From positions 1-60,712 of the forward strand of contig CAYYFR010000012.1 in NCBI GenBank assembly GCA_964470865.1: a stretch of 60,712 nucleotides of DNA. Direction: 5' to 3'. Positions 16,704-23,977 of the stretch are shown here, piece after piece. The first letter of the stretch is position 1. Each line of letters opens with the position of its first letter. The notes under the pieces are model-generated. The model made no database searches. It was given only the letters and a program-made list of their open reading frames with translations, and was not told the origin of the DNA. Made by a program: the position numbers and the translations under genes. Source of the DNA: JAEUOS01 sp964470865. GTDB taxonomy: Bacteria > Pseudomonadota > Gammaproteobacteria > Burkholderiales > JAEUOS01.

Positions 16704-17966
16704 TCAGCGCAGGATCGCCAGCGCCGCCACCCGCCGTTCGATTTCCGCCATCATTTTCTTGGTCTCGGCGCCGCCAATCCCGCCATAACGGCGCTTGAAC
16801 TCGGCCTCCTGCATGAATTCCGGCAGGTCCTTCAACTCCGGCAGGATGTCGGCGGCGCTCAGGCGCGCGGCCGCTGCCCGCTGCACCCTCTGGGCCGCAG
16901 CCATGCCGGCAGTGGCGGCTTGCCCCAACCTGACGCCGGCGCGGTCGGCGGCGATATCGTTGAACGAGAAGCCGCTGCCACCACGGGAATCGTCGACCTC
17001 CTTGTACAGGCCGATCGCGTCGGCCAGCGGGCTGCCCGCGCTGGCGGCGATGGCCGCCGAGATCGAGTAATGCTGGGCAAAATCATGGCGCCCACCGAGG
17101 GTGACATTGCGGGGTCGCGGTCGCGGCCAGTCTTTTGCGGCAGGGATTATTGCTGCCAGCCCCTTGCCATTGACAAAGAACGCGAGCGCGATGAGCGCGG
17201 CGCGATTCTCGGCGGCTGCATCGCCCGCGCGCTCCTCGGCCAAGCGCAGCAGGGCGCGCAACATCTCCTCCATCGGCAATGCGCCGGCACCGCCCGCAGC
17301 AGCCACCTGGACTGTGCGCGCCTGGTAGGCCTGAAGCCTTGCTTGATCGTCCACCGAAAGCAAGACCGCCCTGATGGCGGCGGGCAGTTGCTCATTCCAT
17401 TCATACTCCAGCAGCAAGACGCCGCCTCGCATGGCCACGCGCTTGACGGCATCGGCAGCCGCATTGACGGCGGCCCGGTCTTGCGCCTTCTCCAGCGCCC
17501 ATCGCAAGAGCCGATTCGCGACAAATGATGGTACCGCCAATCGGCCGATCATCAATTGGTCGAGAACCGGCAGGCCCGCACCCTCGACCAGCACTGCCTC
17601 GATGTTGACGAAGTTGCCTAGCGGATTGGCGGGCAGTGCCAGACTGGCGCGCACGCGTGCACTGCCTTCCTGCAACACCACGCTCGCACTGCCGCCTGCA
17701 TGACGATTGGCGAGGTAGTTGAGCGCCAGGTCGAGGTCCTCCGCAGCCACCTGGATCGTGCGCAAGGCACCAGGGCGCAGGTTTCTCGGGTCGTTGCGTT
17801 CAACGATGCGCTTGGCGCGGGCGATGTTTTCAGGTTTGATCTCGGCGCTGCGGCTCAAGAGCGGCGCCGTGTCGATCGCCAGATACGCGACGCCAAGCAC
17901 CAGTACCGGTATGGCGAATATCAGGACCAGCAGGAAAATCGCTGTCAACTTGAACAGGAAGCGCAT
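16704..17966 (-). CDS. Membrane-anchored conserved protein of unknown function (DUF2279/YfiM-like motif in C-terminal half)
   Basis: A 420-residue protein not recognised as a named family. Residues 4-31 form one N-terminal membrane anchor (LFKLTAIFLLVLIFAIPVLV). The middle (40-250) is Ala/Leu-rich and predicted mixed alpha/beta, facing the periplasm. The C-terminal half has a conserved-looking block: DFAQHYSISAAIAASAGSPL, then KEVDDSRGGSGFSFNDIAAD, then RAGVRLGQ. This His...KE-D-GGSGFSxxD arrangement resembles the DUF2279/YfiM-type lipoprotein motif, but I cannot test it here. The final 60 residues are charged helix. It stands alone, divergent from the SMP-30 operon across 152 bp. Confidence 0.62.
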   Translation of the reverse strand: MRFLFKLTAIFLLVLIFAIPVLVLGVAYLAIDTAPLLSRSAEIKPENIARAKRIVERNDPRNLRPGALRTIQVAAEDLDLALNYLANRHAGGSASVVLQEGSARVRASLALPANPLGNFVNIEAVLVEGAGLPVLDQLMIGRLAVPSFVANRLLRWALEKAQDRAAVNAAADAVKRVAMRGGVLLLEYEWNEQLPAAIRAVLLSVDDQARLQAYQARTVQVAAAGGAGALPMEEMLRALLRLAEERAGDAAAENRAALIALAFFVNGKGLAAIIPAAKDWPRPRPRNVTLGGRHDFAQHYSISAAIAASAGSPLADAIGLYKEVDDSRGGSGFSFNDIAADRAGVRLGQAATAGMAAAQRVQRAAAARLSAADILPELKDLPEFMQEAEFKRRYGGIGGAETKKMMAEIERRVAALAILR

Positions 17967-18079
17967 CAGGCGGGTGCCGCGAACGGCCGCAGGTGGGTGA
18001 TGCGCAAGTGTATTGGATCGCCGGCAAGGCTCGCCTGGCGTAGCCGGGCAACATCGCCGGCCCTTGCGTTCAAATTCAT

Positions 18080-18093
18080 TAACGTATACATTA
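18080..18093. promoter_or_regulatory. Putative GntR/FCD operator upstream of the SMP-30 operon
   Basis: TAACGTATACATTA is a near-perfect 14-bp palindrome (12 of 14 positions) centred on GTATAC, 25 bp before the SMP-30 start. GntR/FadR-subfamily proteins commonly bind GTATAC-centred sites. The second gene of the operon encodes such a regulator, so autoregulation is inferred. Confidence 0.55.
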
Positions 18094-18118
18094 CCGCATC
18101 CTTCAACGCATTCTGTAC

Positions 18119-19117
18119 ATGCCGCTCAAGCCCCATCCGCTGCTGCAATCGGCCACGCCCGCCTGGCTTGGCCACGCCCTGGTACGCCCCGAATGCGTGC
18201 TGGCCACACGTGCCGGCGATCTCTACAGCGCCGACTGGCGCGGTGGTGTGGCGCACCTGCATGGCGACGGTTCGCAGTCGCTCTATGCCGGCGCCCTGCC
18301 GGCCGCCGCCGGCCGCCCGACGCGCCCCAACGGCATCGCATTGCGCCGCGACGGCAGTTTTCTGATGGCCGATCTTGGCGAACAATTCGGCGGTGTGTAT
18401 GCGCTCGATCGTCAAGGCCGGGTGAGCGCGGTATTGACGCAGGTCGACGGCATCGACCTGCCGCCGTCCAACTTCGTCACCGAAGATTCCCAAGGGCGCC
18501 TGTGGCTCACGGTATCGACCCGCCACAAGCCGCGCGCCCTTGCCTACAACCAGCGCGTGGCCGATGGCTTTATCGTGCTGATGGACGAACGCGGCGCGCG
18601 CATCGTGGCCGACAGTCTGGGCTTCACCAACGAGGCGCTGGTGTCCCCCGATGGCCACTGGCTTTACGTCAACGAGACCTATCACCGCAAGATGTCGCGC
18701 TACCCGCTCAAAGCCGATGGCTCGTTGGGAGCCAAGCAGGTGGTGACCGAGTTCGGCCGCGGCGCATTCCCGGACGGTTTCGCCTTCGATTCGGAAGGCT
18801 GCCCCTGGGTGGCCTGCGTGATCGGCAACCAGGTGATACGGGTCCTGCCGGACGGCGCGCAACAACTGGTGCTGGACGACGGCGATGCCGACTACGTTGA
18901 CTGGGTCGAGCAAGCCTGGGAGCGCGCAGAACTGGGGCGGGCGCAGATGGATCGTCCGCACCAGACGCTGCTCAAGAACATCTCCAGCATCGCTTTCGGC
19001 GGCGCCGATCTGAAGACCATGTACCTGGGGTGCCTCGCTGGCGATTCGATCGCGGCGTTTCGGCTGGCGGATGCCTCGAACCTGTGCGGCCATGCGCCGG
19101 TGCACTGGAACTATTGA
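18119..19117 (+). CDS. SMP-30/gluconolactonase-family lactonase
   Basis: A 332-residue six-bladed beta-propeller. The probable divalent-metal ligands are Glu25 (RPECVLAT), Asn173 (FTNEALVSPDG) and Asp220 (AFPDGFAFD), with the substrate-contact Asn71 (RPNGIALR). No signal peptide, so cytoplasmic. Members hydrolyse sugar-acid or aliphatic lactones to free acids. It is the first gene of a plus-strand operon with a GntR regulator starting 1 bp after its stop, then two dehydrogenases. The context suggests a lactone intermediate formed by oxidation of an aldose or lactone-forming hydroxyacid. Confidence 0.85.
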   Translation: MPLKPHPLLQSATPAWLGHALVRPECVLATRAGDLYSADWRGGVAHLHGDGSQSLYAGALPAAAGRPTRPNGIALRRDGSFLMADLGEQFGGVYALDRQGRVSAVLTQVDGIDLPPSNFVTEDSQGRLWLTVSTRHKPRALAYNQRVADGFIVLMDERGARIVADSLGFTNEALVSPDGHWLYVNETYHRKMSRYPLKADGSLGAKQVVTEFGRGAFPDGFAFDSEGCPWVACVIGNQVIRVLPDGAQQLVLDDGDADYVDWVEQAWERAELGRAQMDRPHQTLLKNISSIAFGGADLKTMYLGCLAGDSIAAFRLADASNLCGHAPVHWNY

Positions 19118-19118
19118 G

Positions 19119-19823
19119 ATGGCAACCCGGACCGAGCGGCGCCCGAAAGCGGTGATTGCCGTAGCGCGCGACTCGTCGGTCGAAATGGCCTACAAGGCGA
19201 TTCGCCAGCGCATCCTCGACAACGTCTACCCCGCCGGTCATCGCGCGCTCGAACAGGAATACGCCGATGAACTCGGCCTGTCGCGCACGCCGGTACGCGA
19301 GGCTTTGCTCAAGCTGGCTGGAGAAGGCCTGGTTGAAGTGATTCCGCGCCACGGCACACGCGTGTTGCCGGTCTCGACCGAGGACATGCGCGAGATCTAC
19401 CAGATGCTGACCGCGCTCGAGCCGATGGCCGCCGAGCTGGTGGCAAACAAGAAGCTGCCGGCCGCGGATTTGCAGCCCCTGATCAAAGCGTCGCGCGACA
19501 TGAGCGCGGCGCTCAAGGCCGACAATCTCGACGCTTGGGCGGAGGCAGACGAGCGCTATCACCGCCTGTTGATCGCGCTGGCCGGCAACCGCCTGATGGC
19601 CGATACGGTGCAGGGCCTGTGGGATCGCGCGCACCGCGCGCGCATGGTGACGCTGCGTCTGCGCCCCAAGCCCATGCATTCGACCGCCGAGCACAACGCG
19701 ATCGTCGAAGCGATCCGCGCCGGCGACGCCAAGCAAGCCGCGCGCCTGTACCGCGCCCATCGCGAGCGCGGCAGTTCCGAACTTCTGGCAATTCTCGAGC
19801 GCGCACGCATCAGTGCGCTATGA
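19119..19823 (+). CDS. GntR-family (FCD subfamily) transcriptional regulator
   Basis: A 234-residue regulator starting at ATG 19119, one base after the lactonase stop. The winged helix (about 20-80) reads MAYKAIRQRILDNVYPAGH and LGLSRTPVREALLKLAGEGL. The helical FCD domain (about 88-220) has the probable metal/ligand residues Asp and His in AEADERYHRLL, His in STAEHNAIVEAI and His in YRAHRERG. FCD regulators sense small carboxylic acids and usually repress their own cluster. The GTATAC-centred palindrome at 18080-18093 is the likely target. Confidence 0.9.
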   Translation: MATRTERRPKAVIAVARDSSVEMAYKAIRQRILDNVYPAGHRALEQEYADELGLSRTPVREALLKLAGEGLVEVIPRHGTRVLPVSTEDMREIYQMLTALEPMAAELVANKKLPAADLQPLIKASRDMSAALKADNLDAWAEADERYHRLLIALAGNRLMADTVQGLWDRAHRARMVTLRLRPKPMHSTAEHNAIVEAIRAGDAKQAARLYRAHRERGSSELLAILERARISAL

Positions 19824-19839
19824 CCGACAAGGACCTTCA

Positions 19840-20937
19840 ATGAGCAGCGAATTGAACATCGTCGTATTGCCGGGTGACGGCATCGGCATCGAAGTCATCG
19901 ACGCGGCACTGGCAGTCCTGGCGCCGCTGCAGGCACGCCACGGCTTCAAGCTGCGCTATGACATGAGGCCGGGAGGTGCCCATTGCTACAAGGACACCGG
20001 CGAGGCATTCCCCGCATCTTCGATGGAAGCCAGCCGCAAGGCCGATGCCATCCTGTTCGGCGCCATGGGCTGGCCGGATATCCGCTACGCCGATGGCACC
20101 GAAATCGCACCGCAACTCGAGTTGCGCGTGGAACTCGACCTGTATGCCGGAGTGCGCCCGATCCGCGCCATCCCGGGCCTGCCCATGCCGCTGGCATCGC
20201 CGCGCGCGAAAGACATCGATTTCGTCATCGTGCGTGAGTCGACCGAAGGCTGGTTCCACGCGCGCGGCACCAGCACCAGGGGGGTGAGCGCGAGCGGTGA
20301 CGAAGCGGTGCACGACACCTCGGAAATCAGCCGCAAGGGTTGCGAGCGCCTGTTCGACTTTTCCTTCCGATTGGCGCGTGCGCGCAGGGCGCGCAATGCG
20401 GCCAAGGGGCGTGTGACCTGCATCGACAAGTCCAATGTGTTTCTGGGCATGGCCTTCATGAACCAGGTGTTTCACGAGCGCGCCAGGCTCAATCCGGATA
20501 TCGCCGCCGACCACTGCTACATCGACGCCTACTGCCTGAACCTGATACGCAAGCCCTGGGATTACGACGTCTGCCCGATGGAAAACCAGTTCGGCGACAT
20601 CACCTCCGATTTGGGTGCCGGCCTGATCTGCGGCATGGGCTACGCGCCCTCGGCCGACCTGGGCGACGATCACGGCCTGTTTCAGCCCTCGCACGGCAGT
20701 GCACCCGATATCGCCGGGCGCGGCATCGCCAATCCCACTGCCACCATCCTCTCGGCGGCGATGATGCTGGACTGGCTGGCCGAACGCCACGCGCGCCCGA
20801 ACCTGGCGCAAGCGGCGCGTTCGATCGAGACGGCGATCGACGCCGCGTTCTCCCAGGGCAAGGTGCGGCCTGCCGATATCGGCGGCAGCGACGGTACCTC
20901 CGCCATTACGCGCGCCGTGATCGGCCTCTTGGCATAG
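19840..20937 (+). CDS. Isocitrate/isopropylmalate dehydrogenase family enzyme (tartrate dehydrogenase/D-malate-type)
   Basis: A 365-residue beta-decarboxylating dehydrogenase starting at MSSELNIVVLPGDG after an AAGGACC ribosome site. GDGIG lies at 13-17. IVRESTEGWFHARG is the substrate-phosphorylation loop region, CIDKSNVF contains the catalytic Lys, and MENQFGDITSDLGAGL holds the metal-binding Asp residues. FQPSHGSAPDIAGRGIANPTA binds NAD. The family oxidatively decarboxylates 2-hydroxyacids such as isopropylmalate, tartrate, D-malate or homoisocitrate. LeuB itself is less likely because there are no leu genes nearby and the loop differs. In the SMP-30 cluster it would act on a sugar-derived hydroxyacid. 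Confidence 0.83.
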   Translation: MSSELNIVVLPGDGIGIEVIDAALAVLAPLQARHGFKLRYDMRPGGAHCYKDTGEAFPASSMEASRKADAILFGAMGWPDIRYADGTEIAPQLELRVELDLYAGVRPIRAIPGLPMPLASPRAKDIDFVIVRESTEGWFHARGTSTRGVSASGDEAVHDTSEISRKGCERLFDFSFRLARARRARNAAKGRVTCIDKSNVFLGMAFMNQVFHERARLNPDIAADHCYIDAYCLNLIRKPWDYDVCPMENQFGDITSDLGAGLICGMGYAPSADLGDDHGLFQPSHGSAPDIAGRGIANPTATILSAAMMLDWLAERHARPNLAQAARSIETAIDAAFSQGKVRPADIGGSDGTSAITRAVIGLLA

Positions 20938-20940
20938 GTC

Positions 20941-22011
20941 ATGGCAGGCGGCTTGCGCGTGGCAGTCATCGGAGCCGGCTATTTCAGCCAGTTCCATGTC
21001 GAGGCATGGTGCAGCATGGGGTCGGTTGCCGAGGTTTATCTGTGCGACAGCGACTACGCTCGTGCGCGCGCACTGGGCGATCGCTTCGGCCTGACCGACA
21101 TCCACACCGACGCCGGCAGCATGCTGGCGCGCATCGATGCCGATTTACTCGATATCGTCACACCGCCGGCAACCCATCTCGATCTTGTACGCCTGGGCTG
21201 TCGGCATGGCCTGCCGATGGTGTGCCAGAAAGCCTTGGCGCCCACCTTCGATGAAGCGCTGCAGATAGTCGAGACGGCCGAAGCGGCCGGCCTGCCCCTG
21301 ATCGTCCACGAAAACTTCCGTTTCTCGCCCTGGTATCGCGAAGCGCGCCGCCTGCTCGACGACGGCATGCTCGGCACCGCGCATGCGGTGGCGTTTCGCC
21401 TGCGCCCCGGTGATGGCCAGGGCGCGGACGCCTACCTGGCGCGCCAGCCTTACTTCCAGAAAATGCCGCACTTCCTGGTGTTCGAAACAGCGATTCACTT
21501 CATCGACACCTTCCGCTATCTGTTGGGCGAGGTCAAAGCGGTCAGCGCACGCCTGCGGCGCATCAACCCGGTAATCGCAGGAGAAGACGCCGGCTACATC
21601 ATTTTCGAATTCGCCGATGGCGCCACCGGCCTTTTCGACGGCAACCGCCTCAACGACCACGCCAGCGACAACCCGCGCCGCACCATGGGTGAAATGTGGC
21701 TCGAAGGCTCCAAAGGTGTGCTGCGCCTGGATGGCATGGCGCGTCTGTGGTGGAAGCCGCACCAGGGCGACGAAATCGAACATGCATACGAGCGCGGCCC
21801 CGACACCTTCGCCGGTGGTGCAGTCGGGAATCTCAACGCCCATGTTGCGCGCTTTCTGCGCGGCGAAGGCGCGGCTGAAAACACGGGCCGCGACTACCTG
21901 CAAAATATTCGTATTCAAGATGCGGTGTATCGCTCGCACACAAGCGGCACGCGCATCGATTTGACGTATCCGGTGCAGGCAGCCGCCGGTCGTCCAAGCC
22001 CAGCTGTCTGA
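20941..22011 (+). CDS. Gfo/Idh/MocA-family oxidoreductase
   Basis: A 356-residue NAD(P)-dependent enzyme. The Rossmann turn is VIGAGYFSQFH at 9-19. The normal EKP motif reads QKA (96-98, MVCQKALAPT): the lysine that contacts substrate and cofactor is kept but Glu and Pro are replaced. The second domain has the conserved AIHFIDTFRYLLGE. Members oxidise or reduce cyclic polyols, sugars and related compounds. It starts 3 bp after the preceding dehydrogenase stop, so it belongs to the SMP-30 operon; a dehydrogenase making a lactone for the SMP-30 enzyme is a reasonable pairing. Confidence 0.84.
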   Translation: MAGGLRVAVIGAGYFSQFHVEAWCSMGSVAEVYLCDSDYARARALGDRFGLTDIHTDAGSMLARIDADLLDIVTPPATHLDLVRLGCRHGLPMVCQKALAPTFDEALQIVETAEAAGLPLIVHENFRFSPWYREARRLLDDGMLGTAHAVAFRLRPGDGQGADAYLARQPYFQKMPHFLVFETAIHFIDTFRYLLGEVKAVSARLRRINPVIAGEDAGYIIFEFADGATGLFDGNRLNDHASDNPRRTMGEMWLEGSKGVLRLDGMARLWWKPHQGDEIEHAYERGPDTFAGGAVGNLNAHVARFLRGEGAAENTGRDYLQNIRIQDAVYRSHTSGTRIDLTYPVQAAAGRPSPAV

Positions 22012-22031
22012 TCAAAAACCAGGGAGACATC

Positions 22032-22142
22032 ATGCAAATCAACGTAGCCAAACGCACGCAACTAAAGTCAATGGTGCTGGGAACACGATCACCTATATTC
22101 CGGCCTTGCCGATGGCGCTGGTGTGGCTGCTGCGCTAGATAA
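22032..22142 (+). pseudogene. Mini-ORF, probably frameshifted small membrane protein
   Basis: An ATG with a strong AGGGAGA ribosome site opens a 36-residue frame, MQINVAKRTQLKSMVLG followed by an Arg/Cys/Trp-rich tail that looks like wrong-frame translation. Skipping to the frame one base over after MVLG gives NTITYIPALPMALVWLLR and a TAG at 22136-22138, a plausible hydrophobic ending. One missing base near 22080-22090 would explain it. I do not recognise the intact family. It could also be a sequencing error. Confidence 0.4.
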
Positions 22143-22155
22143 AACGCAGGTCCGC

Positions 22156-22446
22156 ATGTTTGTAGTGACGGTGGAGTTCAAGGTCCGGCCCGAATTTGTG
22201 GCGCAATTCGTGCCGGAAATGATCGCCAACGCGCGCGCCACGGCCACCACCGAGCGCGGATGCCGGCAATTCGACGTCTGTACCGATCCGCAGGACGCTG
22301 CCAGCGTGTTTCTTTACGAGTTGTACGACGATCGGGCGGCGTTCGATGCCCATCTGGCAACGCCCCATTTCAAGGAATTCGACCGCAAGACAGGCGCCTG
22401 GCTGGTGTCCAAGACTGCCAGCACCTTGCAGCGCACATTTCCCTGA
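22156..22446 (+). CDS. ABM-domain (antibiotic biosynthesis monooxygenase-like) protein
   Basis: A 96-residue dimeric alpha+beta-barrel protein starting at MFVVTVEFKVRPEFVAQF. CRQFDVCTDPQDAASVFLYELYDDRAAF and the following HLATPHFKEF are typical ABM/YgiN-family features. Family members include cofactor-free quinone-forming oxygenases and autoinducer-2 or dehydrogenase partner proteins. It is the last gene of the plus-strand SMP-30 operon and ends 10 bp from a convergent thioesterase gene. Catalytic role unproven. Confidence 0.8.
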   Translation: MFVVTVEFKVRPEFVAQFVPEMIANARATATTERGCRQFDVCTDPQDAASVFLYELYDDRAAFDAHLATPHFKEFDRKTGAWLVSKTASTLQRTFP

Positions 22447-22456
22447 ACGACGGCCG

Positions 22457-22915
22457 TCAAGCTCCTTCGGGGCGCACCTTCTCGAAACCGACAATCAGCC
22501 GGCGGAACTCGTCCGGTATCGGGGCCGCAGCATTGGCCAGCGGATCCTTGTAGACATAGATCAGTTCACCGGTGATCAGGTGTTCGTCGGCGCGATGAAT
22601 CTCAAGCAATGTGCGCATCGACGAACGCCCCAGCTTCGCAACCCGTACACCCACCTGCAGATCATCATCGAAATGCGCCGCCGCGTGGTATTCGGCCGAG
22701 GCCTTCACCACGAAGATGTTGTGGATCCAGGTATCGAAGCGGCTCTTGAGGCCCGCACCGCTGGTTGCCGGGTCGGCCACCAGCATCGCCTTCCACGACT
22801 CGTACACCGCAAAGTCGAAGTAGTTGAAGTAGTTGCCGTTGAACACCACCTTTTGCATGTCCACTTCCGACCAGCGCACACGCAGAGGGTGAAAAAAACT
22901 GAAATCGCTTCTCAT
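22457..22915 (-). CDS. Hotdog-fold acyl-CoA thioesterase (4HBT/YbgC-like)
   Basis: A 152-residue single-hotdog protein. VRWSEVDMQKVVFNGNYFNY contains the 4HBT-type active-site Asp (about residue 19) and the Asn-rich turn before the long hotdog helix. It should hydrolyse an acyl- or aryl-CoA thioester. It begins 13 bp after the stop of a Bug receptor gene, with which it is probably cotranscribed. Substrate unknown. Confidence 0.85.
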   Translation of the reverse strand: MRSDFSFFHPLRVRWSEVDMQKVVFNGNYFNYFDFAVYESWKAMLVADPATSGAGLKSRFDTWIHNIFVVKASAEYHAAAHFDDDLQVGVRVAKLGRSSMRTLLEIHRADEHLITGELIYVYKDPLANAAAPIPDEFRRLIVGFEKVRPEGA

Positions 22916-22928
22916 GCCTGGCGCGATT

Positions 22929-23900
22929 TCAGCTTTTGTTGGTCAGGCCCAGACGTTCGATCAGGCCCTTCTCGGACTCGAAGGTTTCACGTGCGTACCT
23001 GGTGTAGGCCGCGGTATCGAGATAAATCACTTGCTGGTCATACTTGTCCAGGATCGCCAGCACCGCCGGGTCGTCCAGCGTTTTGCGGAAGGCGTCCTGC
23101 AGTACCCTGGTCACCGCCGGGTCCATGCCTTTGGGCCCGCACACACCAAACGGCGAATCCGCTACGGTCTTGTAACCCAGTTCGTCCAGGGTCGGCACAT
23201 TGGGCCAGCGCTTGGTGCGCTTGCTGCCATAGGTGGCGAGAAGGCGCAGCTTGCCGGCGTCCACATGCGGGCCCCAGCCGGTGGCGTCCGACGCGCCCAT
23301 GATGTGGCCACCGAGAATCGCCTGCATGTTTTCCGCGTTGCCCTTGAATGGCACCGGCTGCAGTGTGATACCGGCCTTTTGCGCGAACTCCTCGACTGCC
23401 AGATGCGGGCTGGTACCGGTGCCGGTATTGCCGTAGCTGAATTTGCCCGGATTTGCCTTGGCAAAGTCGACCAGCTCCTTGATCGATTTGATCGGCGAAT
23501 CGGCACGCACCACGAAGCCGAAGGTGTAGCCGGTCAAGCAGGCGATCCAGGTGAAATCCTTCAAGGTGTCGAACTGCACTTTTTGCATGTGCGGAATGCG
23601 GAACACGCTGACCGGCAATTGGGCCAGCGTGTGGCCGTCGGGCCGCGTATTGACCATCTCGATCGCCCCCAGCGTGCCACCGGCACCCGGCTTGTTCTCC
23701 ACCAGCACGGTCTGACCCAGAATCTTGCCGGCGCTCTCGGCGAACGCACGCATCACGACATCGGTCGAACCACCGGCCGGCCATGGACAGATGTAGCGGA
23801 TCGGGCGCGACGGAAAGGACTGCGCACGCAAGATCGCAGGGGCGCCGGCCAGCGCGGCCGCGCCAGCGCCGGCCTTCATAAAGGTTCTACGTTGCAGCAT
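22929..23900 (-). CDS. Bug-family tripartite tricarboxylate-type solute receptor
   Basis: A 323-residue periplasmic receptor starting at MLQRRTFMKAGAGAAALAG with a GGAG ribosome site. The signal contains an RRTFMK stretch resembling a Tat motif, cleaved near LRAQS. Diagnostic Bug segments: FPSRPIRYICPWPAGGSTDVVMR, then VLVENKPGAGGTLGAIEMVN. Later, FKGNAENMQAILGGHI matches the second ligand lobe. No TctAB partner is present. It is followed by a thioesterase gene, so the ligand could be an acid handled as a CoA ester. It lies 77 bp downstream of the peptide ABC operon but has its own ribosome site and may have its own promoter. Confidence 0.88.
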   Translation of the reverse strand: MLQRRTFMKAGAGAAALAGAPAILRAQSFPSRPIRYICPWPAGGSTDVVMRAFAESAGKILGQTVLVENKPGAGGTLGAIEMVNTRPDGHTLAQLPVSVFRIPHMQKVQFDTLKDFTWIACLTGYTFGFVVRADSPIKSIKELVDFAKANPGKFSYGNTGTGTSPHLAVEEFAQKAGITLQPVPFKGNAENMQAILGGHIMGASDATGWGPHVDAGKLRLLATYGSKRTKRWPNVPTLDELGYKTVADSPFGVCGPKGMDPAVTRVLQDAFRKTLDDPAVLAILDKYDQQVIYLDTAAYTRYARETFESEKGLIERLGLTNKS

Positions 23901-23977
23901 GGTTTTGTCTCCGGTTATGCACACATTATCGCCAGTTTGGATCGCGCCGAATACTCGCAGAAACCCGCACCCCGGCG

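Noticed and set aside
22449..22458. GACGGCCGTC palindrome between convergent genes
   Set aside because: Ten-base palindrome with no loop or U-tract; likely chance in GC-rich DNA.
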